Assembly: GCF_900188255.1 (NCBI RefSeq)
Contig: NZ_FZNS01000001.1
Location: 372,001 to 436,000, forward strand
Length of the DNA stretch: 64,000 bases
Direction: 5' to 3'
Origin: Hymenobacter mucosus
GTDB lineage: Bacteria; Bacteroidota; Bacteroidia; Cytophagales; Hymenobacteraceae
Part shown: positions 29,270 through 38,230 of the stretch, in pieces
Layout of the letters: each line of letters opens with the position of its first letter
How positions within the stretch are numbered: the stretch's first letter is position 1
Made by a program: the position numbers and the translations under genes
Notes under the pieces: model-generated
The model's database searches: none
Seen by the model: only the letters and a program-made list of their open reading frames with translations
Told to the model about the DNA's origin: nothing

Positions 29270-29971
29270 CTACCACCTGATCAGGCGGTTGTACACGCGC
29301 GCTAGCCAGGGCTGGGGTACCCGCAGGCGGTAGAGCAGGCAGAGGAAAGCAAAAATGCTTTGCAGCCGGAACACCCCATTTTCCAGGTATTTGCGGGCGG
29401 AGGTAACCACTGCCTGCGGCAGCACCCGAAAGGCGCCGTGCCGTCGCAGTCGGGTCACAATTTCCTGATCTTCCAGCAGCAGCAACTCTTCCCGGAAGCC
29501 TCCCGCTTGCAAAAACACCTCCCGGCGGGTAAACAAGCTTTGGTCGCCGAACCGGAAGGCATCCACATCGAAGCGCGTAAACCAAGCATTGGCCCGCAGA
29601 AACCAGTGGGGATGATCGAAGCGCAAGCGGAAGCAGCCGCTACCGGCCCCAGTGGCTAGGGCTTGCCTGATGGCGGGTAGAAAGTTGGCTGGGGGGTAGG
29701 TATCGGCGTGCAGGAAGTACAGAATGTGCCCCTGGGCGGCAGCGGCGCCAGCATTTAACTGCGCGGCACGCCCCTTCTGGTTCAGCACCAGCACGCGGCC
29801 CCCTGCCTGCCGGGCTACCTCGGCGGTTGCATCAGGGCTGTTCGCATCAACTACCAGCAGTTCTACCCCTCCAGCTGGGCCCGCACTGGCACTCAAATAG
29901 CGGAGCAAAGCCCCAATACCAGCGGCCTCCTTGTAGGTGGGAATAATAATACTGACTAGTTCCGGCGGCAT
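29270..29971 (-). CDS. TIGR04283-type glycosyltransferase family 2
   Basis: 233 residues, GT-A fold. Nucleotide-sugar and metal site: SIIIPTYKEAAGIGALL, VVDANSPDAT, then QKGRAAQLNAGAAAAQG and FLHADTYPP. The acceptor end FRFGDQSLFTRREVFLQAGG, LLEDQEIVTRL and the terminal RKYLENGVFRLQ match the TIGR04283 group (arsenosugar/rSAM-selenodomain-associated transferases). No radical SAM or TIGR04282 partner is adjacent. It is convergent with the ABC fusion gene, one base between stops. Confidence 0.9.
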   Translation of the reverse strand: MPPELVSIIIPTYKEAAGIGALLRYLSASAGPAGGVELLVVDANSPDATAEVARQAGGRVLVLNQKGRAAQLNAGAAAAQGHILYFLHADTYPPANFLPAIRQALATGAGSGCFRLRFDHPHWFLRANAWFTRFDVDAFRFGDQSLFTRREVFLQAGGFREELLLLEDQEIVTRLRRHGAFRVLPQAVVTSARKYLENGVFRLQSIFAFLCLLYRLRVPQPWLARVYNRLIRW

Positions 29972-30119
29972 CCGGGTGCAGGGCGTGGGGTTGAACTGAG
30001 GATTGAACTGTAAGCAGAGTAACGAAGCCAGGCGCTCAAGGATGCAGCAAGGCTTCCGATTCGCCCCGCGCCTACCCCGGCTTCACCGAGAGAACCGACT
30101 GGTTTGGCACCCTGGTACG

Positions 30120-30139
30120 CACTCTTCATTCACTCTTCA
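30120..30139 (+). promoter_or_regulatory. direct repeat, candidate OmpR-family operator
   Basis: CACTCTTCA occurs at 30120-30128 and again at 30131-30139, exactly 11 bases apart, one helical turn. Tandem direct repeats of this spacing are the usual binding form for OmpR/PhoB regulators. It lies 47 bases upstream of the regulator start at 30186. Confidence 0.45.
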
Positions 30140-30185
30140 CGCCTGTCGTGCGTATGTTGGGGCATCATTCGTTACGGTTTCTCTT

Positions 30186-30872
30186 ATGCACGTGCTCATT
30201 GTCGAAGACGAAAAAAGCCTCCACCAGGAGGTACGTCAGTTCCTGCTGCAGTCCCAATACCTTGTCGATTCGGCGTATACCTACGCCGAGGCTTCCGAGA
30301 AGATCTTCGTGAATAGCTATGATTTCGTGCTGCTAGACCTGGGCTTGCCCGATGGCGACGGCCTGGACCTGCTGCGCGAAGCCCGCCAGAACGATGCCCA
30401 GGAAGCCTCCTTTATCATCCTGACGGCCCGTGGCGCCCTCGACGACCGAATTCGGGGCCTGGACTTGGGAGCCGACGACTACTTGCCCAAACCATTTTCC
30501 TTACTTGAACTTCAAAGCCGCATGCAGGCCATCATGCGGCGCAAGTTTGGGCTGAAGCGCCAAGAGCTGGACTTCGGCAACGGCTTTCAGCTTGATGCGA
30601 CCGGACGCACCCTGCGTTACCAAGGCCAGGACGTGTCCCTAACCAAGAAGGAGTTCGACTTACTCCACTACCTACTCCTGCACAAGAACCGGGTGCTCAC
30701 GCGCTTGCAACTGGGGGAGCACCTGTGGGGCAACGTGCTGGAAGACGACTCCGACTCTAACTACATTGACGTACACATCAAGAATATCCGCAAGAAACTG
30801 GGGCAATTCGCACCCACCGATTTTCTGGAAACGGTGCGCGGTATAGGGTACCGGGTAACTGAAGCGGGCTAA
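30186..30872 (+). CDS. OmpR-family response regulator
   Basis: 228 residues. Start at ATG 30186 (MHVLIVEDEKSLHQ); the upstream open frame is not protein-like. Receiver with acidic pair ED (7-8), phosphoacceptor Asp51 in FVLLDLGLPDGDG, Thr in ILTARGA and Lys in LPKPFS. C-terminal winged-helix DNA-binding domain about 130-226 (SLTKKEFDLLHYLLLHKN, VDVHIKNIRKKLG type, GIGYRV). Five bases separate it from its kinase. Confidence 0.96.
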   Translation: MHVLIVEDEKSLHQEVRQFLLQSQYLVDSAYTYAEASEKIFVNSYDFVLLDLGLPDGDGLDLLREARQNDAQEASFIILTARGALDDRIRGLDLGADDYLPKPFSLLELQSRMQAIMRRKFGLKRQELDFGNGFQLDATGRTLRYQGQDVSLTKKEFDLLHYLLLHKNRVLTRLQLGEHLWGNVLEDDSDSNYIDVHIKNIRKKLGQFAPTDFLETVRGIGYRVTEAG

Positions 30873-30877
30873 CGGCC

Positions 30878-32197
30878 ATGCGCTTAGAAGCCAAGCTCGC
30901 CCTGTTTAATGCCTTGTCGAAGCTGCTGCTCGTGCTGCTGGGGGCCGTCGTGATTCCGCCGGTAGTTAGCCGGGTGGCCGTAGCGCATACCGACGAGCGC
31001 CTGCACGAAAAGCAGGCCGAGGTCATGCAGCTCATCCGGCGCAACGGCATATCGGCATTCGTGCAAGGCGAGGCCTACGCCGATTATAACATTCTCAAGC
31101 AGGAATATATCAGCTTGGGTCCGCTGTCGGCGGCGGCCCGTTCGGAGGCCAGTCCGCGCATCTTCGACGAGCCCCGGCAGGTAGACAATGATATTGAAGA
31201 CTTCCGCATTCTGAGCTACCACTTCACCATCAAGGGCCGCCCCTACCGTCTGGAAATCGGCTCGTCCTTGGCCACGGTGGAGCTACTGACGGATACGTTG
31301 CGCCGCATGGCCTTGTGGGTCCTCGTCATTGGCGCCGCCATCACCATTTTCACCGACGCCGCCTTTGCCCACTACCTACTGCGGCCTCTGCGCCAGCTCA
31401 TTACCCGCAAGCTACAAGGGGTTCACCACCCTTCCGCCTTTTCCTACACGCCGCTTGATACGGCTACGACCGATTTTCGCCGCCTCGATAACGACCTGAA
31501 CACGATGATGCGCAAGATTCAGTCGGCCTTCGAGAAAGAGCGGGAATTTATGTCCAATGTGTCGCACGAGTTGCTAACTCCGGTGAGCATTCTGCAGTCG
31601 AGGTTCGAGAATATGTTGCAAGACCCGGAGCTTAGCCACGCTCACTCGCTCAAAATTGTGGAGTCGCAGAAGACGCTGTACCGCCTGCGCAACACGGTAA
31701 AAACACTACTTCTAATTGCTAACATTGAAAACGAACAGTACCTGCGCGACGAGGCCGTATCGGTGGCTACGGTGCTGGCCGAAGTAACCAACGAGTTGGA
31801 AGACCGCCTGACCCAGCGGGAGCTGAAGCTGCTGGAAGACTTGCGCCCCGACTACGTACTGCCCCAGGCTAACCGCACGCTGCTGTTCACGCTACTGTTC
31901 AACTTGGTCAGCAATGCTATCAAGTACAACAAATGGGGCGGCAGCATAACCATTACCGGCCGGCCGGAGGGGAGCGGCTACCGCCTGGCCGTAACGGATA
32001 CGGGCCCGGGTATTGCGCCTGAGCACCTCCCCCACCTGTTCGACCGGTTTCGGCGGTTTCAGGCGGGGGCAGCGGCCCCGGAAGGCTACGGCCTGGGGCT
32101 ACCCATTGCCAAAACCATTGCCGAGTTTCACAAGGCTGATTTGACGGTAGAATCTGAGGTAGGCAAGGGCACTACGTTTGCGCTGCGGTTTCCCTAG
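30878..32197 (+). CDS. membrane sensor histidine kinase
   Basis: 439 residues, partner of the preceding regulator. Two membrane helices (about 10-32 and 145-165) enclose a periplasmic sensor of about 110 residues. The HAMP-like linker is poor. DHp His230 in SNVSHELLTPVSIL, N-box NLVSNAIKYN, G1 DTGPGIAPE, F-box LFDRFRRF, G2 GYGLGLPIAKT. It should phosphorylate Asp51 of the regulator. Signal unknown. Confidence 0.95.
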   Translation: MRLEAKLALFNALSKLLLVLLGAVVIPPVVSRVAVAHTDERLHEKQAEVMQLIRRNGISAFVQGEAYADYNILKQEYISLGPLSAAARSEASPRIFDEPRQVDNDIEDFRILSYHFTIKGRPYRLEIGSSLATVELLTDTLRRMALWVLVIGAAITIFTDAAFAHYLLRPLRQLITRKLQGVHHPSAFSYTPLDTATTDFRRLDNDLNTMMRKIQSAFEKEREFMSNVSHELLTPVSILQSRFENMLQDPELSHAHSLKIVESQKTLYRLRNTVKTLLLIANIENEQYLRDEAVSVATVLAEVTNELEDRLTQRELKLLEDLRPDYVLPQANRTLLFTLLFNLVSNAIKYNKWGGSITITGRPEGSGYRLAVTDTGPGIAPEHLPHLFDRFRRFQAGAAAPEGYGLGLPIAKTIAEFHKADLTVESEVGKGTTFALRFP

Positions 32198-32277
32198 CAA
32201 TGCAGCGAGTAAGCACGACTATACGGGAAAAGTTTACGTATATGGTTCATATCTCCCACCTCTTTTTTCCTTGTAGT

Positions 32278-32541
32278 ATGAAAAAGCTGCTCGTTCTGCT
32301 AAGCTTCTCCCTTGCCACGATGGGCGCCCAGGCCCAGGCTGTTCAACAAAAGACAACCACTACCAGCACGCAATCCTCGGCGGCAGGCACTACCCGGACC
32401 ACCGCGCGCACCCACAACGTGGCTACCCCCAGTGGCAACTACCACTCTTCAACCCGCACGCAAACCAAAACGACGCCGGCCCCCGCTACCAAAAAAACGG
32501 CCACTCGCCGCACTACTGCTACCCAGCGCGTCAGCCAGTAG
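32278..32541 (+). CDS. small secreted Thr-rich protein
   Basis: 87 residues. Start at 32278 (MKKLLVLLSFSLATMGAQAQA) gives a clear signal peptide. The mature part is low-complexity, dominated by Thr, Ser, Ala and Lys/Arg (TTTTSTQSSAAGTTRTTAR, KKTATRRTTATQRVSQ). Function unknown; it starts 80 bases after the kinase gene and may be a target or passenger of that operon. Confidence 0.72.
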   Translation: MKKLLVLLSFSLATMGAQAQAVQQKTTTTSTQSSAAGTTRTTARTHNVATPSGNYHSSTRTQTKTTPAPATKKTATRRTTATQRVSQ

Positions 32542-32572
32542 TAGATTCACCCGGCCTTCATGCGAGGCAAAG

Positions 32573-32580
32573 TAGATTTG
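32573..32580 (+). promoter_or_regulatory. -7 box of small His-rich gene
   Basis: TAGATTTG matches TAnnTTTG and lies 25 bases before ATG 32606, which supports that small gene being real. Confidence 0.5.
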
Positions 32581-32605
32581 ATAACTACCCTTTCTACTCC
32601 TCGCA

Positions 32606-32812
32606 ATGAAAAAGCTGTTGCTTGCGGCACTCGTGTTGGCCGCCTTGGTGGTGTTGCTGTGGCGCGGGCACCAGCCTTCTACGCTACCCCACCCTTTGGC
32701 ATCGGTGCCCATCATCCGAAAGCATGTTCCGGAGCCTCACAAGCATGTTTCGGAGGTGCCCGGTTTTCCCGAACACCAGCCGCTTCACTCCCATCATTCT
32801 CCCCGTTACTAA
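32606..32812 (+). CDS. small membrane-anchored His-rich protein
   Basis: 68 residues. MKKLLLAALVLAALVVLLW is a membrane anchor or signal. The tail has nine His in about 48 residues, in a KHVPEPHKHVSEV near-repeat and QPLHSHHSPRY, suggesting metal binding. A -7 box 25 bases upstream and a terminator right after support it. Longer frames on the same strand (32560-32871) are shadows. Unknown function. Confidence 0.65.
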   Translation: MKKLLLAALVLAALVVLLWRGHQPSTLPHPLASVPIIRKHVPEPHKHVSEVPGFPEHQPLHSHHSPRY

Positions 32813-32816
32813 ATAC

Positions 32817-32872
32817 CTCACCACAACAAACCGCCCCGGCTACTACTAGTCGGGGCGGTTTGTTGTGGTGAG
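32817..32872. terminator. bidirectional terminator, 22-bp stem
   Basis: 32817-32838 pairs perfectly with 32851-32872 around a 12-base loop, between convergent genes ending at 32812 and 32883. Confidence 0.88.
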
Positions 32873-32882
32873 ATGGAGCCAC

Positions 32883-33764
32883 TTATCCGAGGCCCTCCGC
32901 CGACTCACCGGGCTCGGGCGTGGCGCTGCCCACGTGGGGCGCTGGCTTAGCAGCAGGCTCGGCCACGGGAGTACTCCGTAGCTGCCAGGAAGTGTTCATG
33001 TCGCGCAGGGCATGATGAGCTGTGAGGTCAAACTGGCAGGGCACAATGGAAATGTAGTTGTTCGCTAGGGCCCACTCATCGGTATCGGTACCATTATCCA
33101 GGTTCACAAACTCCCCAATCAACCAGTAGTACGGGCGACGGTGAGGGTCGTGGCGCAGATCAAACTCCTCCTGCCATTTCGCGCGGGCCTGCCGACAGAT
33201 TTTAGCCCCTACAATGGGCGTTTCGGAATTCTTGGGAATGTTGACGTTCAGAGCCGTACCGGCCGGGATACCGTGCTCCAGGGCCTGACGCGTGAGGTGC
33301 TCAATCCAGCCCTCGGTGTGGGAGAAATCCGCGTCGTGGCCGTACTCGCACAAGGAAAAGCCAATGGCTGGCAGTCCTTCGATGGCCGCCTCAATGGCCG
33401 CCGACATAGTGCCGGAGTACAACACATTCACGGAAGAGTTGGAGCCATGGTTGATGCCTGACACTACCAAATCGGGGTTGCGGTCCTTCAGTACGTAGTG
33501 TTTGGCCAGCTTCACGCAATCGGCGGGGGTGCCGCTGCATTCGTAGGCTTCGATACCGGGAAAGATGGTGCTGGCATCGAGGCGCAGGGGATGGCCAATG
33601 GTGATGGCGTGGCCCATACCCGACTGCGGGGAATTGGGCGCTACCACGACTACCTCGCCGATACGAGCCATGACGCGGACGAGGGTAGCAATGCCGGGGG
33701 CAGTAATGCCGTCGTCGTTGGAGATAAGAATGAGCGGTTTGCGGGCTTCGGCAGACACGGGCAA
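32883..33764 (-). CDS. surE: 5'/3'-nucleotidase SurE
   Basis: 293 residues. SurE removes phosphate from nucleoside 5'- or 3'-monophosphates. Metal and active-site motifs: SNDDGITAPG near the start, VVAPNSPQSGMGHA, SGTPADCV and SGINHGSNSSVNVLYSGT. Start is TTG 33764 or GTG 33758 two codons later; no ATG is available downstream before the motif. The C-terminal 40 residues are a Pro/Glu/Ala-rich tail (PVAEPAAKPAPHVGSATPE) beyond the normal family length of about 255. Confidence 0.95.
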   Translation of the reverse strand: MPVSAEARKPLILISNDDGITAPGIATLVRVMARIGEVVVVAPNSPQSGMGHAITIGHPLRLDASTIFPGIEAYECSGTPADCVKLAKHYVLKDRNPDLVVSGINHGSNSSVNVLYSGTMSAAIEAAIEGLPAIGFSLCEYGHDADFSHTEGWIEHLTRQALEHGIPAGTALNVNIPKNSETPIVGAKICRQARAKWQEEFDLRHDPHRRPYYWLIGEFVNLDNGTDTDEWALANNYISIVPCQFDLTAHHALRDMNTSWQLRSTPVAEPAAKPAPHVGSATPEPGESAEGLG

Positions 33765-33893
33765 CTAGGCTAGAGGTGAACAGGAAAGGATGGTAAAGGT
33801 ACGCAACCTACGTGCCGACGGTCAATTACGATTCGATTACGCGTGGGCGCCTCTTCCGAGCGCCTACCTTAACAACCTGTCTTGTGGCTGCGT

Positions 33894-34598
33894 ATGGAGA
33901 GGATGCTGAACCGTTTCTTGCCCTTTTTGCCGGCCCTGGCTGCCACCGTGCTAAGTGCTGCTTTCAGCGCCTGCGACTCCCGCAGCGCCACCGATACCGG
34001 CTCGCCACCCTTTGTGCCGGAGAATGGGGCCACGGACCCCGCCGCCGTCGAGCCAGGTGCTGCGGCCGTAGCCAAGGTGCCTGGCGTTCCATCTCCCTTG
34101 GCGGGCGCCCCCGTTCCCGACTCTCTTCATCTGCTCAGCCCTGGCCAAGCCGGCCGTTTGCGCCTGGGCATGCGGGAAGAGCAGATTAAAAAGGTAGTGC
34201 CCGCCAGCTTGCTACGCGCCACTACCTACACCGATAATGGCAAGCAACTGCCCGCCTACGAGATGCGCGACGCCCAGCAACCAACCGCGCCGCCCACCAT
34301 TCTTCACCTCATTGGCGACTCTAGCGCTGGGTTTCGCCTGCGCCGCATTCGTATCTACGATTCGCAGTACCGCACGGCCGAGGGCATTGGGGTAGGTTCG
34401 CCGTTTGGTGCGGCTCGTCAGAACCTTGGCCTCACGCGGGTGCGCCCCACCCCGGCCGGTTTCGCCGCCGTATCGGGGGAGGTCAAGATGGCCTGGGTAA
34501 TTGACCCTAACTCTCTGCCAGCCAAGCACCCCGAGGAAATGAACTCAGCTGATATTCCGCCCGCGGCTCGCATTACCGGCGTGTTGCTTTACCAGTAA
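33894..34598 (+). CDS. hypothetical lipoprotein
   Basis: 234 residues, not recognised. Start 33894 (MERMLNRFLPFLPALAATV), with 33903 as alternative; lipobox SAAFSACDS. A Pro/Ala/Val linker of about 50 residues is followed by a compact domain: GRLRLGMREEQIKKVVPASLL, LHLIGDSSAGFRLRRIRIYD and GVGSPFGAARQNLGL, a layout seen in secreted regulatory or BON/SmpA-like small domains, but this is only a resemblance. A TACCTTAA near-match to a -7 box is at 33865. Confidence 0.75.
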   Translation: MERMLNRFLPFLPALAATVLSAAFSACDSRSATDTGSPPFVPENGATDPAAVEPGAAAVAKVPGVPSPLAGAPVPDSLHLLSPGQAGRLRLGMREEQIKKVVPASLLRATTYTDNGKQLPAYEMRDAQQPTAPPTILHLIGDSSAGFRLRRIRIYDSQYRTAEGIGVGSPFGAARQNLGLTRVRPTPAGFAAVSGEVKMAWVIDPNSLPAKHPEEMNSADIPPAARITGVLLYQ

Positions 34599-34713
34599 GG
34601 TTTCGCCCCGACTTGTTGGGCAACCGCATATTTCTGGTACTTTGCCAACGCAAGCTGCACACTACAGCCCTGTATTCCTTTCTTGTTCTGCCCGGCCTTT
34701 CCCTGCTTTGCCT

Positions 34714-35148
34714 ATGGCTTTGTTTGAAAACCGCTACCGCACGCATGATCTTGGCTTGCTCCTGCTACGCGTGGGCATTGGGTTTATGTTCACCTTGCAT
34801 GGCTACCCCAAGCTCATCGGCGGAATGGAAACCTGGACCCAGGTTGGAGGTGCCATGAAGGTGATAGGCGTGAGCATAGCCCCAGCTTTCTGGGGGTTTT
34901 TGGCGGCCGCAGCCGAAGCCGTGGGCGGGCAACTGCTCGCCATTGGCTTGTTTTTCCGCCTTACCTGTGCGCTGCTCCTGGCCACCATGCTCCTAGCCAC
35001 TCTTCAGCACCTGAGTACCGGAGACGGCTTTGCGGCTTACTCTCACGCCCTGGAATCGGCCTTTTTATTTTTAGGGTTGCTTTTTACGGGTCCTGGTAAG
35101 TATAGCGTCGACCAGTTGATCTTCCCGCCGCGTCGCCGGCTGTATTAG
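34714..35148 (+). CDS. DoxX family membrane protein
   Basis: 144 residues. Start at 34714 (MALFENRYRTHDLGLLLLR). Four membrane helices with DoxX features: LLLLRVGIGFMFTLHGYPKL, WGFLAAAAEAVGGQLLAIGL, RLTCALLLATMLLATL and a closing GLLFTGPGKYSVDQLI. DoxX proteins are quinone- or thiosulfate-linked or have unknown redox roles. It lies between unrelated genes. Confidence 0.9.
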   Translation: MALFENRYRTHDLGLLLLRVGIGFMFTLHGYPKLIGGMETWTQVGGAMKVIGVSIAPAFWGFLAAAAEAVGGQLLAIGLFFRLTCALLLATMLLATLQHLSTGDGFAAYSHALESAFLFLGLLFTGPGKYSVDQLIFPPRRRLY

Positions 35149-35270
35149 CCTACTTATTCATGGCTTGCGGCGGTCCTGACTGGATAGTTAGTAGGACGCT
35201 TCCCCTTTTCTGCCTTTTCTTTGTCATCCTTCGCTTTGCGGGGGATGATTTTTTATTGCGGCTCCTGCGT

Positions 35271-37031
35271 ATGCTCTCCTTCCTGCTTTCTACCCTGCTG
35301 CTTGCGGCTCCCGCCTCCTCTCCTGACTGGCGCACCCCCTTCGAGAAAGGCAACGGCAATACCACCACTACCTATGCCGAGTGCATTGCCTACTACCAGC
35401 GGCTAGACAAAGCTTACCCAGAAATACGAATGCGGGAAATAGGCGGCACGGATGCCGGCCTACCCCTGCACGAGGTGGTAATAGGGCTAGACAAAACCTT
35501 TGAGCCGGCCAAGGTGCGGAGCAAGAACCGCCGCATAATTCTGATTCAGAACGGCATCCACCCGGGCGAACCGGAAGGCATTGACGCTGCCATGGCCCTG
35601 GCGCGCGACTACGTGCAGAAACCCGAACTGCGGCAGCAGCTGCGGGATATTACGCTGGTTATTATTCCCATTTACAATGTGGATGGCTCCCTGAACCGCA
35701 ACAGCACCACGCGCGCCAACCAGAACGGGCCGGAGTCGTACGGTTTCCGCGGCAACGCCCGCCACCTCGACCTGAACCGGGACTACGTGAAGCAGGACTC
35801 GCGCAATGCCCGCACGTTTGCCGAGCTGCTCACCCGCTGGCGTCCCGATGTGTTTGTGGATACGCACACCTCCGATGGGGCCGACTACCAGTACGCCATG
35901 ACTCTTATTGCTACGCAGAAAGATAAGCTGCATCCGGCCCTGAGTCAGTACATGACCCAAACGCTGCTTCCCCAGCTCTACGGTGGCATGCAGCAGCGTG
36001 CCACCCCCATGACGCCCTACGTGGACTTTGAGGGCCGCACGCCCGACGCCCGGGGCCTCGTGGGTTTTCTGGAGACGCCCCGCTACTCCTCCGGCTATAC
36101 GGCGCTGTTCAATACTATCGGCTTCATCACCGAAACCCACATGCTGAAAGCCTACACTCCGCGGGTAAAGGCTCAGTATGACTTCCTCGACTTACTGATT
36201 CGCGCCGTAGTGCACGACAAAGCCGCTATCGGCCAGGCCCGTGCTGAAGCCGATAGCCAGCTAGCTGCCCAAACTACGTTTCCGCTGGCCTGGAAGCTAG
36301 ACACCACAGCGGCCGAAACGGTCACGTTTCTGGGGTATGAGGGCCGCCTTACGCCCAGTGAAATCAGCAATAAGCCCCGCCTCTCCTACGACCGCCAGGC
36401 TCCCTACTCGCGCCAGATTCCGTACTACAACACCTTCCGGCCTACCCTGGCGGTGCAGCGCCCCCAGGCCTACCTCATCCCCCAGGCTTGGACGGAAGTA
36501 GTAGACCGCCTGCGCCGCGCCGGTACCAGCCTGCGCCGCCTCACCCGCGACACGACCCTGACGGGCGAGGTATATTATGTTCAGGACTACAAAACCGGGC
36601 CGCGCCCGTACGAGGGGCATTACCTGCACTCCCAAGTGGAACTACGCACGGTGCAGCAACCCACTGCCTTCCATACTGGCGACTACGTAGCCTGGCTAAA
36701 CCAGCCTACCGCGCGCTACCTTGTAGAAACTCTAGAACCCCAAGCCACCGACTCGTTTTTCTCCTGGGGCTTCTTTGACAGCATTTTGCAGCAGAAAGAG
36801 TACTTCTCTGACTACGTGTTTGAGGACGTAGCTGCCGATCTGCTGCGGAAAGACCCCAGCCTGCGGGCGCGTCTGGAAAAGCTGAAACAGCAAAACGCTG
36901 CCTTCGCCGCAAGTGGGGCAGCCCAGCTCGATTGGGTGTACCGCCAGTCGGAGTATTATGAAAAGTCCCATCTGCGCTACCCCATCGTGCGTTGGAGTGG
37001 GGGCAAGTTGCCCGATGCGGCAGACAAGTAA
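35271..37031 (+). CDS. secreted M14 family metallocarboxypeptidase
   Basis: 586 residues. Start at 35271 (MLSFLLSTLLLAAPASS) leaves a signal peptide; upstream frame to 35160 is not protein-like. Zinc site: IHPGEPEG (His and Glu) and the third His in FVDTHTSDG; LDLNRDYVKQ and the catalytic Glu in GFITETHML complete the M14 site. The C-terminal 230 residues form an all-beta region of the type found in large Bacteroidota M14 proteins. Probable removal of C-terminal residues from peptides outside the cytoplasm. Confidence 0.92.
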   Translation: MLSFLLSTLLLAAPASSPDWRTPFEKGNGNTTTTYAECIAYYQRLDKAYPEIRMREIGGTDAGLPLHEVVIGLDKTFEPAKVRSKNRRIILIQNGIHPGEPEGIDAAMALARDYVQKPELRQQLRDITLVIIPIYNVDGSLNRNSTTRANQNGPESYGFRGNARHLDLNRDYVKQDSRNARTFAELLTRWRPDVFVDTHTSDGADYQYAMTLIATQKDKLHPALSQYMTQTLLPQLYGGMQQRATPMTPYVDFEGRTPDARGLVGFLETPRYSSGYTALFNTIGFITETHMLKAYTPRVKAQYDFLDLLIRAVVHDKAAIGQARAEADSQLAAQTTFPLAWKLDTTAAETVTFLGYEGRLTPSEISNKPRLSYDRQAPYSRQIPYYNTFRPTLAVQRPQAYLIPQAWTEVVDRLRRAGTSLRRLTRDTTLTGEVYYVQDYKTGPRPYEGHYLHSQVELRTVQQPTAFHTGDYVAWLNQPTARYLVETLEPQATDSFFSWGFFDSILQQKEYFSDYVFEDVAADLLRKDPSLRARLEKLKQQNAAFAASGAAQLDWVYRQSEYYEKSHLRYPIVRWSGGKLPDAADK

Positions 37032-37039
37032 AGTGCCGC

Positions 37040-37828
37040 CTATTTTTGCAGCGAGTTGGCGTAGTTCACAATGTAGGCCAGCTCGCGGGGGTCAGTGTAG
37101 TTGAGCTTGTTCTGCTTGACGTACTGCTCAATCTGCCGGTTATGGTTGCGAAAATAGGATAGCAAGTCCTTCTTAGGATTGCGCAGAGGGAGCACGTTCC
37201 CGTTGGGCATACCCAGGTAGAAATTGTCTTTAACGTCGGTGTAGTAGCCCATGGTGCGGCCGGCACCGTAGGGCGACCCATACCCATAGCCGCCGTAACC
37301 AATGGGCCCGTTGTAATTTACGGGTCGCTCAATCAGGCCTTCACGCCGAAGCAAGATGATGGGCCCACCGCTGAGCTGCTCAAAGAAGCCAGGGGTACGG
37401 AAGTCACTGTAGTCGTTGTCGCGGTTCCAGCGGTAGGTCCGGAACACGCGCACCAGGGCCGTATCGGGCCGCTCGCGGCGGCGTGGCACGGGCATGCTGT
37501 TAAAGAAAGGACTCCCGTAATAGTACCCCTGCCGCATGGAGTAGAAGTCATCGTAGTAGTACTGTTCTCGGCGCCGGTCGTATCGCTCGCCTTGCACAGC
37601 AAAGCTCTGCACATTCACGGCCGGCAAAGTGCGCACGGTATTGTCGGCCATAGTCATAGTGAGCATGTCTTCGGAGCGGTGCAGGGCCAGCGGGCCACTG
37701 AGAGTGTCGCCGGTAGACAGTAACACGGATGCTTGGTTGAACTGCTGGGTGAAGCCCGTGCCCGTTCGTTGGGCGTGAGCAGCCAAGGACAGCAGGAGCA
37801 AGAAGAATGGGCCGAGAAGCTGTTTCAT
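37040..37828 (-). CDS. hypothetical exported protein
   Basis: 262 residues. Start at 37828 (MKQLLGPFFLLLLSLAAHAQ) gives a signal peptide; a longer frame to 37963 is Cys/Arg-rich and rejected. A beta-domain (VLLSTGDTLSGPLALHRSEDM, TLPAVNVQSFAVQG) precedes a Tyr/Gly-rich region (REQYYYDDFYSMRQGYYYG, GYGGYGYGSPYGAGR) and a C-terminal helical segment. The Tyr/Gly repeats recall surface or envelope proteins. Function unknown. Confidence 0.8.
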   Translation of the reverse strand: MKQLLGPFFLLLLSLAAHAQRTGTGFTQQFNQASVLLSTGDTLSGPLALHRSEDMLTMTMADNTVRTLPAVNVQSFAVQGERYDRRREQYYYDDFYSMRQGYYYGSPFFNSMPVPRRRERPDTALVRVFRTYRWNRDNDYSDFRTPGFFEQLSGGPIILLRREGLIERPVNYNGPIGYGGYGYGSPYGAGRTMGYYTDVKDNFYLGMPNGNVLPLRNPKKDLLSYFRNHNRQIEQYVKQNKLNYTDPRELAYIVNYANSLQK

Positions 37829-37865
37829 ACCACAGGATACGAAGACCAGCGGATTTCGGTAGCAG

Positions 37866-38161
37866 CTACGGCAGCGGCACAAACTGCCCCTGCCGGAATA
37901 CCAGCTTGAACGGCCTAAATGGTTTATTGGCGTATGCATCCGCTTTTTCCGGGCCGCCTGCATCGTTCAACGACAACACATGCCGTGCCGGATCAAACGT
38001 CATGGTCACGTTGCCGATAGTCAGCTCATTTTTGTTGCTATGGTCCTTGACGCTGAATACCTGATTATCAAAATCAGGTAGTTGCCCTTCAGTTCCAACA
38101 CGTACGCCGTGTAGCCCACGCAAATACTGCTGCCTCTCTCATTGCCCAGCAGCAGATACAT
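37866..38161 (-). pseudogene. small gene disrupted by a one-base frameshift
   Basis: An ATG at 38161 opens MYLLLGNERGSSICVGYTAY and runs VLELKGNYLI; near 38063-38077 the reading must shift by one base to FDNQVFSVKDHSNKNELTI, continuing to the TAG at 37866. The joined frame makes 98 residues, and the span of 296 bases is one short of a multiple of three, as expected for a single lost T in the run of four. The shift site sits in the loop of a hairpin (CCTGATT/AATCAGG, 38060-38078). An upstream in-frame stop makes a longer 5' end unlikely. It could also be a sequencing error or a short 5'-truncated remnant. Confidence 0.6.
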
Positions 38162-38230
38162 AGTGCGCCCCGGCGCGCTAAGCGGATATATAGCTTCAGG
38201 TAATCAGCCGCATCTATCTCTAATGAAACA

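Noticed and set aside
32560..32871. 103-residue frame overlapping the His-rich gene
   Set aside because: Runs through the terminator and lacks a coherent protein pattern; the 68-residue frame fits the promoter.
35487..36140. 217-residue minus-strand frame
   Set aside because: Antisense shadow of the M14 peptidase gene.
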